Position numbers and translations under genes: made by a program | The notes under the pieces: model-generated | The model's input: only the letters and a program-made list of their open reading frames with translations | Told to the model about the DNA's origin: nothing | Databases searched by the model: none | Source of the DNA: Plantago ovata | Lineage: Eukaryota; Streptophyta; Magnoliopsida; Lamiales; Plantaginaceae | NCBI GenBank assembly: GCA_028274465.1 | Contig: CM051458.1 | Span: forward strand, 87,874,085 to 87,938,084 | DNA: 64,000 nt | Direction of reading: 5' to 3' | Shown here: positions 11,300-24,863 of the stretch, in pieces | Numbering within the stretch: position 1 is the first letter of the stretch | Layout: every line of letters begins with the position of its first letter

Positions 11300-11485
11300 T
11301 ACTTCTTCTTCTGCTTCTTTCATCGATACATTTTTCTTTTTGCAACTTTTTTATTTTTTCTCCTCCTCCAGGTACATTAATAACTCAACATGTTCTTGTT
11401 TTGACTTCGTTTTCATGCATATATGAATAACGAATTAATAATAATAATCCAATTTAATTTATTTTTATGCAGATTTGTTTTTGTG

Positions 11486-14400
11486 ATGATCGTCGAATAT
11501 ATGAAGATGGGACGTAGTAAATTACAGAGGATTGGTGTTTTGGTGTGTTTCTTGTCCATTCTCCTAGGTTTAAGTTCTGCAAGGACACAATGGTACGTAT
11601 TAGTACATTACTTCATATATTCCTTTTTTTCCTCATGACAATATTAATTACCAAAGATCTAGCTAACCCTTAATATCGAGGACTTAGTAATTTTTTTAAT
11701 TATTGATTATACAAACTCGTTTCTTGCTTAATCAATTTAAATTGCAAAACGCCGTATAGCTTCTTCTGTTTATGACCAGAGAGAATGCATCATGCATCAT
11801 AATTTACAGGCTTCTTCTATAACAGGGCGAGTCTCCCAGCCTGGATTAAAAGAAGAAAAACTACGATTATTTTTTCGATAGGATTGTATATGAACTTTTG
11901 ATTTGATATATAGAGATTAGGTGGCTTGATTTTGATTATGATTAATGGTGATTAATTTAAAAACTACTCTTTTGTTTTTAATAAAGTTATTTGCTATTTT
12001 AAAAAAAAAAGTGACTAATTTAAAACTACTTTGGCCATCATTAGAAAAAGTGACTAGGTAATTAGACTGTTTTGTCAAATATACACTAGCATGAAATTTC
12101 GGAGTTTTATGTAAGGAAGAGCTGACTACTTGACTTAATGTGTGCACATTAAAATAGGGCAATGCAATCTACTTGACATAATACTAGTAAATATTTAGCA
12201 TTTTGATTGCTTTTGAGTTTTAAGACTTGATGGGATTAATTCTCCCCGTAGATTTTGTTGGTTGTGTAAATTTATTAACTTGAAAGTGAACCATATGTAT
12301 GCTTATATATTGTCAAGCGCAAGAGATTATTTTCTCTGTTATTACCAAATCATCGACCTTAACCTTTTTCAAAAGTATTATTCGCGTCGACCATTAATAG
12401 ATATTCGACTTGGATTTAATTTGTTTCGCTCAAAAGGATTTCAAATTGAGTTCAAGCCGTTTTTTAGGCTTGTCTAACTAACGAGCTAAGGAGCTCAGGA
12501 GCTCGGTCACACTCGATAGGCTCGTGATATACCTTACATTTGTACCTTTTTAAGCCTATTAAGACCGGCAATACTAAATTATTATTTATTTTTTCATTTT
12601 TAGCATGAGGCTCGAGCTCGATTTGAACTCGAACTCGTTCAAGCCAAATGAACCGAGCTCGAGTAAAAAAGAATATGGCTCGAGCTCGAGCCTCAAATTT
12701 TTACTTGTTCTTTTTTCTTTTAACTAGCTCGGCACGTTTGTTGTTCGAGATCAAGTCTGAGTTCGACAATTACTCATCTTGGCTCAGCTAAAATAATATC
12801 ACTACTTTCCAATTCAACTGTTGAAAAATGATAGGAGAAATTCAATTCATCAACATGTCCACCAACTGTTTGAGAAAAAATCTCACTCACAAATGTATGT
12901 ATATGCAGGGGCAAGCAACATGGCCATCATCATTCATCTCCACTCAAAATCACCGAGTTACCAAATCATGTAAGCTTCACCGGAACTCATCAACTTCAAC
13001 TCTTCTTGCATGAAGAAATTAAACCTGAAATTTATAACTAGTTGCATGACATATCTGTAACTCAATTTTATGATTGTAAATGCAGGTGGTTCTTACCAAC
13101 GGAATAGTAACACTCACATTAACAAAGTCAGCAGGTTTGATTACTGCTATAGGATACAACGGTGTTGATAATCTCCTTCAGTATCACTCAAGAGAAACTC
13201 AGAGAGGGTGAGTAATCTTGAATTCTTGATGTTTTTGTGTTTCAGTTGCACACCAGGGCCGACTCTGAGCCCATACGAGATGTTGTATATTATTGTCTAC
13301 TCTCTATGCATGTAGTAGTCTCATCGAATTGTACATGTAGGTATTGGGATATTAATTGGGAGAGGCCAGATATCAACAAAGGCGCGTTTGACACGTAAGA
13401 TTTTCTGGATTAAGTTTTAAATCTTTTGAGACAAGATTAGAAATGTACAAGAAAAAAGATTGGAACATTATATTGTCTTGTGCAGGTTGCAATACTCATC
13501 ATTCAAGTACCGTGTGGTGGCGTATACTAAGAATCAGATAGAAGTTTCGTTCAAAAGTACATGGGATCCTTCCCAGGACAACGGTGATCTTCCTCCCCTC
13601 AATATCGATAAGAGGTTTGATGATTCAGATAATAACAATATATATACTTATAGTTACTGTGCATTGTTCACAGAGAATACGATTCATTTATTGTCTTCTA
13701 ATCCTCTTACAGATATATATTGTTGCACGGATCATCTGGTTTCTACTCATATGGCATATTGGAACACTTAAAGGGATGGCCTATGATGAGAATTGTCAGT
13801 ACGAGGCTTACGTTTAAATTACTGGATGACATGTAAGATTTAGAGTTTTATGATTACTCTGCTTGTAATAAGAAATGGTCGATATCTTTTTGTTCGTAAT
13901 TTGACCATTTTCTTGTGATGAAATTGATGATTAGGTTCCACTATATGGCTATAACAGACGACATGCAACGTGTCATGCCATCAGCCAAGGACAGGGCGGT
14001 GGGCAAACCTCTTGAGTTCAAAGAAGCAGTTCTGTTAACAAATCCCTCCAACCCTGACCTCAAAGGAGAGGTATAATAATCAACAGGATTACTCATATTT
14101 CTAATCCTTTCATTAATAGCACTTTTAGTGCCTAGCCTAACATGTTTATATGAGTTTAGAAATCTATCTTTGTTGGTTGATCACTTACAAGTATATAATA
14201 TTGTAATTCTGTAACTTGACCAGGTCGATGACAAGTATCAGTATTCACGTCTAAATGAAGAGAATCGTGTGCATGGTTGGATTAGCAAGGATCCGCACGT
14301 GGGGTTCTGGATGATAACGCCGAGCAGTGAGTTCCTTGCTGGTAGCCCTTTCAAAGCAGATCTCACATCACACACTGGCCCAACCACATTGGGTGTGAGT

Positions 14401-16174
14401 AATATTTGGACTCTACTCCTTGTCCCGGGGAAAAGGCCTTTGGTTTAGTTATGTCCAAAACTGTTTTTGAAATTAACCGGTTTTTTTTTCCTGTAGATGT
14501 TCCTTAGCAGTCATTATGCTGGTCCAGACTATGGAGTAAACTTGCAATCAGGGGAGTATTGGAAGAAGGTTTTTGGTCCCGTTTTCGTATATCTGAACTC
14601 AGATTCAGGAAATGATCACAGTGCACTTTGGGAAAATGCTAAGAGACAGGTACTTTAAACCAACATTGGATAAAAGTAGTTGTTTTTGCAGTTTTGTTTT
14701 CAAGAACAACGACTAATAAAGTTCTTACATCACAGTACAAGGTGGAAAAGGCAAAATGGCCATATGAGTTCCCAATGTCAGATGATTTTCCACCAGCAAA
14801 TCAACGAGGTAGCCTGAGTGGCCGATTGCTCATTCGTGACAGATATCTCGAAAATGAACTCCCACCAAGGGGAGTAGCTCATGTGGGATTAGCTCTACCA
14901 GGAGCTGCAGGATCTTGGCAATTTGATGCTAAGGTTATAAACTGATTTTTGGTTAAGCTCAGTGTTTATTTGTTTATTCTTTTGCCTACTCGTAGTATCT
15001 AGTTTTTCACCTCTATTTTCATTAATGCCGTCCTTACAGGGTTATCAATATTGGGTTCAAACTGACAAAAATGGATGCTTCAACATAAGTGGCATTCAAC
15101 CAGGCACTTATAATTTGTATGCTTGGGCTCCGGGAGTACTGGGTGACTATAAATATGAAAGTGACATAGTCATAGACCCAGGATGTCAACGGCAAATGGG
15201 TGATTTTGTATACTATCCACCTAGACTTGGTCCAACTCTATGGGAAATTGGCATCCCTGATCGCACTGGTGCCGAGTTTTTCATTCCTGATCCATATCCA
15301 GACCGGATGAATTATTTATTTGTGAACAAAACCGCAGACAGGTAAACTTACACATTCAGATGCTCAAAGCATTCATGTCCTTAATAGTTAAAGAATCATA
15401 ACTTTACTTATCCTTGTGTACCAGGTTCAGGCAATACGGCTTATGGGACAGATATACGGATTTTTATCCTACATCAGATCTTGTTTACATTGTCGGAAAG
15501 AGCAATTATGCCAAGGATTGGTTCTTTGCCCATGGAACCAGGTATAGTGGCTTATTTCCAGAATTTGCACTCCCCTCTTAGACTTGTGCTTTTTTTAGAG
15601 GTCGCTTTTTTACCCAAAAAAACAAGTACGATATGTTTTTTCTTCTAATTTTCAAAAAATTCCATGTGAATCTGTTTTCTTTTCTTATTTCAGGAAACAG
15701 GGACAATATTATGTACCTACACAATGGCAAATTTGGTTTGACTTGAAAACTGTAGACTATGCAGGAACTTATACACTCAGAGTAGCACTAGCATCTGCTA
15801 ACTTTGCTGAACTACAAGTATGTATACATATTGTTCCGTTCCACTTCCATCTAATCTTTCTATAGCAAGTCATTGAGAATCATGTTCCAGATGTTCTCAA
15901 CATTTTATTTGTTGTTGTTGTTTTAACTCAGGTACGTGTGAACTATCCAAATGCGTTCCCTGCTGAATTTGGAACAGGGCGGATAGGAAAAGACAACGCG
16001 ATTGCAAGACATGGGATTCACGGGCAATATTGGCTTTTTAGTGTGAATATACCAGGATCAGAACTTCATGTTGGGAGAAACACAATCTATCTTAGGCAAA
16101 GTAAAGAAGGAATGTTCACCGGGTTCTTGTACGATTATCTTCGCTTGGAGGGGCCTGCTCAACAGACAATCTGA
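11486..16174 (+). CDS. Rhamnogalacturonate lyase family protein (PL4), secreted
   Basis: Fourteen coding exons join in frame to 678 codons plus stop: 11486-11592, 12909-12969, 13086-13207, 13341-13394, 13486-13614, 13713-13832, 13935-14070, 14224-14394, 14497-14649, 14736-14933, 15040-15341, 15425-15541, 15694-15817, 15932-16174, all GT-AG. A leader intron at 11372-11472 is likely. The enzyme cleaves rhamnogalacturonan I of pectin by beta-elimination in the cell wall. A hydrophobic signal peptide (IGVLVCFLSILLGLSSA) is near the N-terminus; later in-frame ATGs at 11501 and 11507 are possible starts. An N-terminal PL4 domain (GYWDINW near 97-103; GSSGFYSYGILEHLKGWP), an fn3-like domain (about 376-450, GRLLIRDRY) and a CBM-like domain (about 465-672) occur in family order. 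K247 and H306 are spaced like the catalytic Lys/His of the Aspergillus enzyme. Intron 1 of the coding part holds a repeat block. Confidence 0.92.
12484..12790. repeat. GAGCTCGAGC-rich repeat inside a lyase intron
   Basis: Within the 1.3-kb intron (11593-12908) a block contains many copies of CTCGAGCTCGA, GCTCGAGCTCGAGCC and AACTCGAACTCG on both strands, with GAGCTCAGGAGCTCGG at the left and GTTCGAGATCAAGTCTGAGTTCG at the right. Such palindromic GAGCTCGAGC sequence is a common dispersed plant repeat, probably a decayed non-autonomous DNA transposon. I could not define termini or a target-site duplication. Confidence 0.5.
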
Positions 16175-19100
16175 TCTGATTATGTACAAAATAGATCCCG
16201 GAATATTATTGCCTAGACCCGACCTGGTCAAGTCAGTAATTTTCTGTAGATTGATCGGTATACTATCAACCGCTGGAACAGTCGGCCGGAATCTTCAGTC
16301 CCACTTTCTTGGATCACTCCCACCCCACGGTGCACTGTGAGAGGCAAGGGGTTAACAACTTGTTACCCTAATACAACTTGTGCATGGTGTATGCAAACTC
16401 CGAGTTAAAATAGTACGTTGGAATTCTATCGGACATCGATATTACTCATCACTCTCCAATGAATTTTTTACATTTGTTTTATTGACACTTTTGTTTCCTA
16501 TAATTTCATTACTTATTCTTTCGGTTCGATTTTGAATGTATCGAAAATCAAACGGAAGTAAAAAAAATCAACAAAATAAACATAAACAATTCAACGGGGG
16601 AATATAAATTATTTGACCATTTAACAAAAACCATAATTATCAGTATATCTATATTGTATGAACTGAACTAAAATGAATGGTGAACTAAATTGAAAATATC
16701 TAAGCTGAAATTTTCATACGAAGATAACAAAGCCGTATTAGATGGTTTTGAGCTTAATTTGGATGAACCGTGAACCTAAACTAGCGGACAAGCGGGCCAT
16801 AAGGACAAGAAGATTAGTGGCAGTGTCGTGGTGCAGATCATTAATAGATAGGATAGGAGTGTTACTTGGTGTATAAAAATGCAGATATGCTGATAAACAA
16901 CCAATTCAAGAAGACGATTAAACTTGTCGTGTACGTGTGATAAAATCATCAATATATCCTATCGCCTTAAAATCTAAGTACTCCATTAGAGACGGAAACA
17001 GATAATTAGAGTAGTTTAATTAGGTCGATAGTCAATGCTATTAGTTGTGTTGTTCTCCAGTTGCTTAATCGATCCAAGTAGCTGGCAATATATCCATCCA
17101 TTAATCCATGTTGTCTGTGGATAGAATTATACTTATCCACATTTCGTCCCGGGAACAACCGGAAAAATAGGGACAATAATTTCATACGACTTGCACACTA
17201 CCTTACTAACAAATCTAGTACTATTATTGCACCCTCGAAACATGCGGGATTTTAACTAGTGATATTACTCACCTGTTCTGACTTCTGAGATAAAACTTGT
17301 AGAGAAATAAAATAATTTAAAAAATCAAAAAGAGATGACAGCAATACACGTAAAGATTGTGGGCCACATAGATGAAATTATTCTTGACAAAATTATATTT
17401 ACTCAAATAGCTAATTTAAGGTTACATTCATTTTACTTTAATACTTTAACTTTAAGTTCAGTTTTATTAATATTAAGTGCATTTTAATATTTGTCACATT
17501 TCATTAAAAACATAACTACAAGGTAGCTAAAATGACAACTGATATGAATTATTGAATACTATTATTTGTAATATTATTGTTATAATAAATATTATTATTA
17601 ATTTTTCAATTATTATTATGTATTCGATTCAGTTTAGAAATTTTCAAATAAATCAAATGGAGCTTAACTCTCTTTTTTGTTGCTATGGAACAAGTCTAGC
17701 TTATTTAATTTGTTAATGAACATTGATATGTTTAGAGCACAAATTACTGCCAGAGCAGGCTTGTTGGCACTACTCTCTCATCTAATTAATTATTAAATGT
17801 TATTACTTTTAATAGATTTACGGAAAGATCATTTTTAAACGGGAATTAAGAAAAGAATCTCAAACTCTTATCCCTCTAAAAAAGAACTCAATCTCTCTCC
17901 CCAAAATCTAAATTAGAATTGATCTATGTGAATCAGATTTGACTGTCGCTCCTGTCTCAAAAGATGCAAGTACACATGCACGACTGAAAGGCGATCAACT
18001 ACTAGCAGCAGGTCATTCACCACCATACATCTACTTACTTCAAAGGTTTGGTGATGGCCGATGGAAGCACTAGTTCAAAATTTTGTTCTTCAATAAACTG
18101 TCCATAAATTTTTACAGTGGATTTATGTGGTAGATGTTTTCTTTTTCTTTTTTGGATTCTCTCTTTGGTTACGTTGATTTAATTAATTAAATTATTTTGG
18201 TGGATAAATTTATTTAAGGTAATAAACTTTAACGAGTTATTTAAGATGAGGACACTATCCTCAAGTTGCTTTGGCATTAATTTTTCAACTCCGGCGGTAT
18301 AGAGTCTTTGATGTTGATGAAATTCAATATTTCACAAATAAGGTACTGCTTCTTAACACTTCCACTAAATTACTAAATTAGCTAAGTTTAATGGAATGAA
18401 CAACTATTACTACTAGTGGTTGGTTGTTTGGTGGCAGAATTTGAGATTTAATTTTTGATATTATTGAAAATTGGGTTTTTTCTTGTTGATGGTTGAGGGT
18501 TTTCATCCTTCTATAAAGCGTTTGCGCCCGAAATTAATAGAGACATATCTTTCTAAGGCAGGCTAGGTTTTTCGAAATCTGCCAAAAACTCATGTTTTCA
18601 TGAACGAGTTTTGAAAATTTCTAATAGAGGAATGATATAAGGAGGTGAGAAAGAGAAGATCCATGATGAAATACCAGGTACTTCACTATCTACTACTCCA
18701 AGTTTTTCCACACATAATTACTACAAGTCTGCTATATATATATTTTTTAAAGAATTAAATCCATTAGAGCACAAGTTTGTACAGAATAAGAGGGAGAATA
18801 CCCCAATGAGTACAAGAATTCCTATCCAATTTCATGTACTATGTACATAAAGAAACCCCATCTAGTCGCATCAACTAGTAGATGAAGAACAATATGTACG
18901 AAACCGTAGACTCCAAACTCAGAGTTATTATCTAACAAGCTTCTAAATCACACTAGAACTTGCTTAAAATCCTACCCCTAGTGAACTCCAGGATACACCT
19001 GTGATTCACGTCATATGAATGGGTATACAAGCTTTGTCAGCTTCCAAGGCAATGGTACTATGTCCACGACCTCTCTTCTAACTCGACAAAGGCGCAAGTT

Positions 19101-20820
19101 AATTTATCAAGTATGATTCCTAGATGCTCTTCCAGATTTTCAGGCTCTGAATGGTTCCGGGGGCGAGAGAAAGAAGCCATGCTAAAGCAGCGGGCAAAAG
19201 TCATACCTCCAAAGTTGCCAATCCAGTCACCAACCAGTCCGCTATATATTTACACATTATATGACTTTTTTCCTTTTCTTTTTTTACCCATACCCATATC
19301 CGCTATGTGCAACTAACCGGCCTAGTAATGTTGGCCCTTTATAATGGGGTGACTCTTCTAAATATGTTTGTTCATTCATAAGACTCGAGATTGAATGAAC
19401 TCAAAACTACTTACCACTTCAGCTAATAAACTTTTGTATCTGAGTTTTTCGAGACTTGTGAGTACTTTGATTCAGTTAAGCAATGAAAAAGAAGGGTTAT
19501 AAAAAGATTTAACCTTTGTTCATTCATTTTAGAAACACTTCAATTTACTTAACATTTCCTAGGTTCGATTCTTGTCATTTTAAAAATACCCTAGTTTAGT
19601 TTAGATTTACTTAGTTGGCCAACACATATTCTTTTCCACCCATTTTGTTCTCACTCGTGCGCGCATACTGTTTTTAGAGTAAATAAATTGATACCCTATT
19701 TCTCTGGAGTATACCGAATACATTTTTGGATGATAACATTATCTCCACTCCCTACTCTCATATTGTTTCTTCATATGCGGCATGTTCAACCGCATAGAAC
19801 CTCCAAAATCCTAGGGCAAAAATAATAATGATAATAATAATAATACTTTTTATTGCTATATATACGTATCTAGTTTGTGGTGAAAGTTGAATGTAATTTA
19901 TTCGCATTGTTCTATGTTCATTTTTTTATCAACTTTAATTAGTTTGGAAGCATAAGGGTTTCTTCTCCTTTTTTTCGAATATCAATTTTGAAATTACAAT
20001 ATTTCGTTTTGCATAAGACCTCATAATACTTGAACCGGCCTTGCATGTTCAAAATTTCATCCGTAGTATAAAAGAAATAGGGACTTTAAAAGTTAAAAAT
20101 TAAAGTTCACTTCACTCGACTAAAACATAAGTTATACTGAGTATACGTAATCTACTTCGACCATTTATTTATATCTTTGGAAAATCTCCTCAACCATAAG
20201 TCGATAAAAACAATAACCATTTACTAATATGAATGCAAGTTCTTTTAACTTTGTTGCAGATTAAGAAATTGTGACTTTCAATTGCATCACCAAAAATAGC
20301 AAGAATCAACTAATTACGTCACAAAAAACAGCTCGATTTGTTTACTTGTAAGACTAATTTTTCAAATAAGCAAAATCTCATAACCGGACCACAAATTCAA
20401 ATCTCATCAAATCAAATCCATACCAACTCCTAAATTCCTCATTTCACACACTTTATTCCTCAACTTTTAAAAATGTCACGCACATTTTATAAGTAACAGT
20501 CACCACTTTTAAAGACTCAACGACTATTTCAAATCAAAACTTCATTTCAATCCAAAATTTTGAAACCAAAATAAATACCCCATACTCCCTTTTTAAAAGT
20601 CAAATCGCTGGTAGCAATATGTACTTTCCTAGGACAATATACCGTGACATCCAAAAATATTTTCCCTCCATAAAAAACGCCAAAAGGCGAAAATACCGAA
20701 TCGTATCGAACGACCCATCTATCTATCTGGTCAATACAGGAACCCCCAATCCAACGGCCAATAACCGCTAACTAATCTTAACCCTCGATCACCCATCCAA
20801 CGGCCCAGATCAAACAAACG
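16175..20820. other. Intergenic, no gene seen
   Basis: About 4.6 kb of AT-rich DNA between the lyase stop and the MORN gene promoter. No frame longer than about 70 codons looks coding, and no repeat with definable ends was found. Short simple repeats occur, for example ATAATAATGATAATAATAATAATA near 19825-19850. The 3' end of the lyase transcript must lie in the first few hundred bases, but no single polyadenylation signal stands out. Confidence 0.55.
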
Positions 20821-20848
20821 TGGTCCCACCACATTGCTTTTCTGGCCG

Positions 20849-20856
20849 TATAAATA
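20849..20856 (+). promoter_or_regulatory. TATA box of the MORN gene
   Basis: TATAAATA follows CTTTTCTGGCCG in an otherwise C-rich stretch about 340 bases before the MORN start codon. A transcription start around 20880-20890 would give a leader of about 300 bases, which includes a short upstream ORF and an A-tract at about 21124-21145. The assignment rests on the motif and position only. Confidence 0.6.
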
Positions 20857-21032
20857 TCCTCCCACCCCACATGAAACCCGGTCCGCCCTCGCCATTTCCC
20901 AATCCACTACTTTCTCTATCTAAAAACACACAGTAAAAAACACACACACAGATTTTTCTTCATTTCCATTCCTCTCCTCCAAATTCTTAACCTGCGCCAC
21001 TCAACTGCTTAACGTGCGCCACCCGCCGGAGA

Positions 21033-21095
21033 ATGAAACCGGTTTCCGAATACATGATCAGAAAATCTCGTTACCGGTGGCGAGTAGTTCAATAG
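21033..21095 (+). CDS. Upstream ORF (20 codons) in the MORN leader
   Basis: A complete small frame, ATG at 21033 and TAG at 21093, lies between the TATA box and the main ATG at 21192. The predicted peptide is strongly basic (several Arg and Lys, including RKSRYRWR) and has a second in-frame ATG at codon 8. It ends 96 bases before the main start and is followed by an A-tract. It may damp translation of the main frame. Whether the peptide sequence itself is conserved cannot be judged here. Confidence 0.4.
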   Translation: MKPVSEYMIRKSRYRWRVVQ

Positions 21096-21191
21096 CACAA
21101 CCACAGAGAAAAAATAGGAATACAAAAAAAAAAAAAAAAAAAAAAGTTTATCGTTAAAATTGAACCTGAGGCTGTCATTTTCAAACAAAAA

Positions 21192-23049
21192 ATGGAGGGC
21201 CAGAAGCTAACAAGGACCCAATCATCACTCCTCCGCTCATCCCCGACCGTCAGATCGTCAATTCAAAGCTTATCATCGGTGGACGAGATTGCGTCCGATC
21301 AGGAAACGGACCTGGAGGAGCAGAAGCTCCATAGCAAACCGGTTCATCACCCGACCCGTTCCTCCAGAGCTCGTATTGCTCCGATCCTGTCGATTTTGTT
21401 ACTCTCTGTTTACACTCTGTTCAGTTTCTATAACCGAGATGACATCTCCACTTCGGAGAATCTGCTCCTAGCTTTAATTTTCGTTGCCGTTTTGTTGTTT
21501 TTCGTTTCGAGGAATAAGGATTTGGTTAATAGGAACTTCCGGAAGCAGTTTTGGGGAGAGTATTGCAAACGGTTAGGGATTTCGTGCTTCTGTTCGAGAA
21601 CAAGCTCGAAGCCTGTCCAGTGGTTCATCGGAGAGAATCCGGAGGAGCCGGATTGTGGTAGCAGTGGGAGGAAGGAGAAGATTATTCGAGAAGGAGTTGA
21701 GTTTTACAGTAATGGTGATTTTTATGAAGGTGAGTTTCATAAAGGGAGGTGTAATGGGAGTGGAGTTTACAATTACTTTGTGAATGGAAGGTATGAAGGT
21801 GATTGGGTTGACGGTAGGTACGATGGGTATGGGATTGAGAGCTGGAGCAAAGGCAGTAAGTACAGAGGTCAGTACAGGTTAGGGTTGAGGCATGGGTATG
21901 GGGTTTATAGGTTTTATACCGGGGATACTTATGCTGGTGAGTGGTGTAATGGTCAGAGCCATGGTGTTGGCTTGCAGAGCTGTGCTGATGGGAGCTGTTT
22001 TAGTGGAGAGTTTAAGTTTGGCATCAAGCATGGCCTTGGTTGCTACCATTTCAGGTATGTGCTTGTGTTTTCGATTTCATTGTCATCTGGATAAGTCTGT
22101 TTGTCCATGTTGTATGAAGTGTGATTGCATGATGTAACTGGTTAGAACTTAGAATTGTTTGCTTGTATGGAGTAGGACTTAAGGATGACATGTTATCTGA
22201 TGAATAGTTAGTGTTGAATTTTCTTCTAAATCTTCTAGTAGTACGGATTATTTAGTTACACGAAATTGAATGGTAGTTTCTTGATTATCATTGATCATTG
22301 TACAGTGAATTTAATTGACCTCTCTTGTTGAGTTGTGGTGTGGTCCTTACTCTTTAAGTTGGTAATCTAATAATTAGATTTATGGCTTATGATTAAAGAT
22401 AATCAATGCTGAAATTAAGGGGGGTTTAGAATCACATGGACTGTTAGATAAAGTCCAGCAGTTGAACTATTCCATAACATGCTTCATTTAGCCATTTGCT
22501 GATTTTTTTGTTTATGTATTAATTAGATTAATCTTTTTGAGGTACTGATGATGGGAATGGATTTGTTTCAGGAATGGAGATAGGTATGCAGGGGAGTATT
22601 TTGGAGATAAAGTTCATGGTTTTGGTGTGTACCATTTTGCCAATGGGCATTGTTATGAAGGTTCATGGCACGAAGGACGGAAGCAGGGTTACGGAATGTA
22701 TACGTTCCGAAGTGGTGAGAGGAGGTGTGGTGAATGGGACGGTGGCAATCTGAAGACTGCTCTTCCACCTCTAACCGATGCAGTTGTTCGAGCTGTTCAG
22801 GTGAGACTACTACACCATATTAATAGTACCTATTATGTTGTGCCAAATTGTTGAAACAGAACCTAACATCTTGTACTTTTGCAGGCTGCTAGGAAAACAG
22901 CAGAAAACGCGATTCACCTACGCCGGGTGGATGATCAAGTGAACAAGGCCGTAGTGGCTGCCAACCGAGCTGCCACGGCAGCAAGAGTTGCAGCTGTCAA
23001 GGCTGTTCAGAATAGAATTGATGGAAAATTTTGCGATACTAACAGTTGA
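21192..23049 (+). CDS. MORN-repeat membrane-associated protein
   Basis: Three exons (21192-22054, 22572-22800, 22885-23049) join in frame to 418 codons. A Ser-rich N-terminus precedes two hydrophobic segments, about 62-80 (IAPILSILLLSVYTLFSFY) and 90-106 (NLLLALIFVAVLLFFVS), probably membrane-spanning. From about 171 run six to eight MORN repeats of the form Y.GE/DW..G...G.G, for example FYEGEFHKGRCNGSGVYNY and YEGDWVDGRYDGYGIESW. The C-terminal exon encodes an Ala-rich helical tail with AARKTAENAIHLRRVDDQV. MORN repeats mediate protein or phospholipid contacts; plant proteins of this layout are often labelled as SET7/9-family by annotation, but no SET domain is present. The first ATG of the frame was chosen; it lies just after an A-rich leader. 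The biochemical role is unknown. Confidence 0.9.
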
Positions 23050-24548
23050 AAAGTTGGTGTATTATGCTTAGCTAGTAAATGTAAATTTGCTAAGTTTCCG
23101 TAGTAAGGGATGGTCGTGTATTAGCACCCACCGGGTTTAGGCTAAAGAGCCAGCCGGAGGTAGAGAGTATGCTTGAGGTTTGGTAACCATACTGTAAGTT
23201 GTACATAGGTGGTTGTAACTTGTATACATCAATGGAAAATCAAATTTCATAAAAGATGAGATCCTGTTTTGAATCCAGTCAACCTTTCCAACTCCATGCA
23301 TGGTGGGGTTAAAATAATGATGAAACAGAGCTATGTGATCCCAGTTGATCTATTTATCAAGTGTTAATATTATTATTGGGTGCTTTGTTTTGGTGAAGTG
23401 AAGACATGCTTAAAGAAGCAGCAAGAATTATCATTATTATATTTACTGTTAGAATCTTTTTTCTGAAATAATCAAGAACATGGTAAAATGTTTACTGGAC
23501 TTGGTGGTCTTGTTTGAATTTTTTGGAAAGGACACCAGGGTATAATGGAATCCTATAAAAATCTTGTGTTTGAAGCAGAAATTATTGTACATCACGTTGT
23601 GCCTAGTAATTTGATGTCTAGTGCAAACTTCATTTTCAACCTTTTACCCTTTATAACCAAATATTGTTCGTTTCCTTTTAGGTACTGTTTTTCCCTCTGA
23701 GGAAACTTTGTCCTTTCAGATTTGTCCTACATTTTGACTTGTATGATTCTTAAAATTCAGGGCATCTTTACATTTGAAGAAGCTTGTACTAATTCAAAAT
23801 TTGATTACAAGATTGTGCAACATTTCGATGAGTTTTGATCAAATTAACAAACTTGGTGCCACATTATTGAACTATTTGTACAGATCTTTGTTTTGTTGCC
23901 AAAATCCATGTTTAAAACTGCATTCATTGAACCACCAACATTTTGGTACTGCTTGGTTAATTGGTACCAGAGTGCCACAGTGGTAGTAGATATCCTATAT
24001 CTTCAAGTACAAAAGTCTTTTGAAACTTAAACATCGATCACCAGACTACATGTACCCCTGCCAGACACTCAAAAGATCTGGATACTTTCTTCTTCTCAAA
24101 AATCATTTTACCAACTTTATGATTTAAATAAACTACTTGACACACTTTCTTGATCCGATCCACACTTGTGCCTCTAATTATTCGGCCATTGTTTGGGTCC
24201 GGTTAAGTATCCCACCTAACCATTTTCGATGTGTGTTTGTAAATGATTAACAAAGTGATTTTGTAATTTTTGAGTAGTAAGGTAGTTTTTATTATTTATT
24301 TTAAAACTGTAATTTCTCGAAAAAAAAAAAAAGTAACCGTCATAAGTTAATAAGTAATTAAATTGATGTTTCTACCTGCTTTAAGTAATTCATAATTCGT
24401 TTTTAACTAATTGTTTGCAAATGGTTATCAAAATCAATGGGTTGATTTTGGTTAAACCTTTAAAAAGTTGATTTTAAATAAAAATATGGGGATGTTTGAT
24501 ATACACAGTGTTTGGTATATATATTAACAGTTGGAATTAATCCACATG
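23050..24548. other. MORN 3' flank and intergenic, no gene seen
   Basis: No coding pattern was found. The MORN transcript probably ends within the first 250 bases; TCAATGGAAAATCAAATTTCATAAAAG near 23229-23255 is a plausible end region. The remainder is AT-rich and unremarkable. TTGGTACCAGAG near 23960 slightly resembles a retrotransposon primer site, but no LTRs accompany it. Confidence 0.55.
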
Positions 24549-24863
24549 TTTTTTTTAAAACATAAAATAATGTTCATTAAGCCCGAATAATGTGATGTAC
24601 AAGATAAGAGGTGTATGCCCCAATCGTGATACAAGATATATCACTAAGAAACCAAATAAAACAGAGGGTCCAAATAGTTAGTGAGGCTAATGGAAATATC
24701 AAAATCGGCACGAAACCCGAAGGACTCTAGCAAAGCTATGATCCCCGGAGAATTTAAGACCGATCCACCGACTGAATACCCATACCCATTCAAACTCAAG
24801 ACTACGTTTGTGATTCGATCCCAACAAAAGAAAATAGACCTCAACATGTTAATGTACGGTAGG
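24549..24863 (-). mobile_element. LINE 3' fragment, probable
   Basis: In minus orientation this ends in a short A-rich tail (TTTTTTTTAAAAC on the plus strand). Its 3' region is built like other LINE ends in the window, with ACCTCTTATCTTGTACATCAC followed by TTATTTTATG. GGAATTAATCCACATG before it and GGAATTAAATAATCACAT after it look like a degenerate target-site duplication. There is no recognisable protein domain, and the 5' end is uncertain. Confidence 0.4.
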
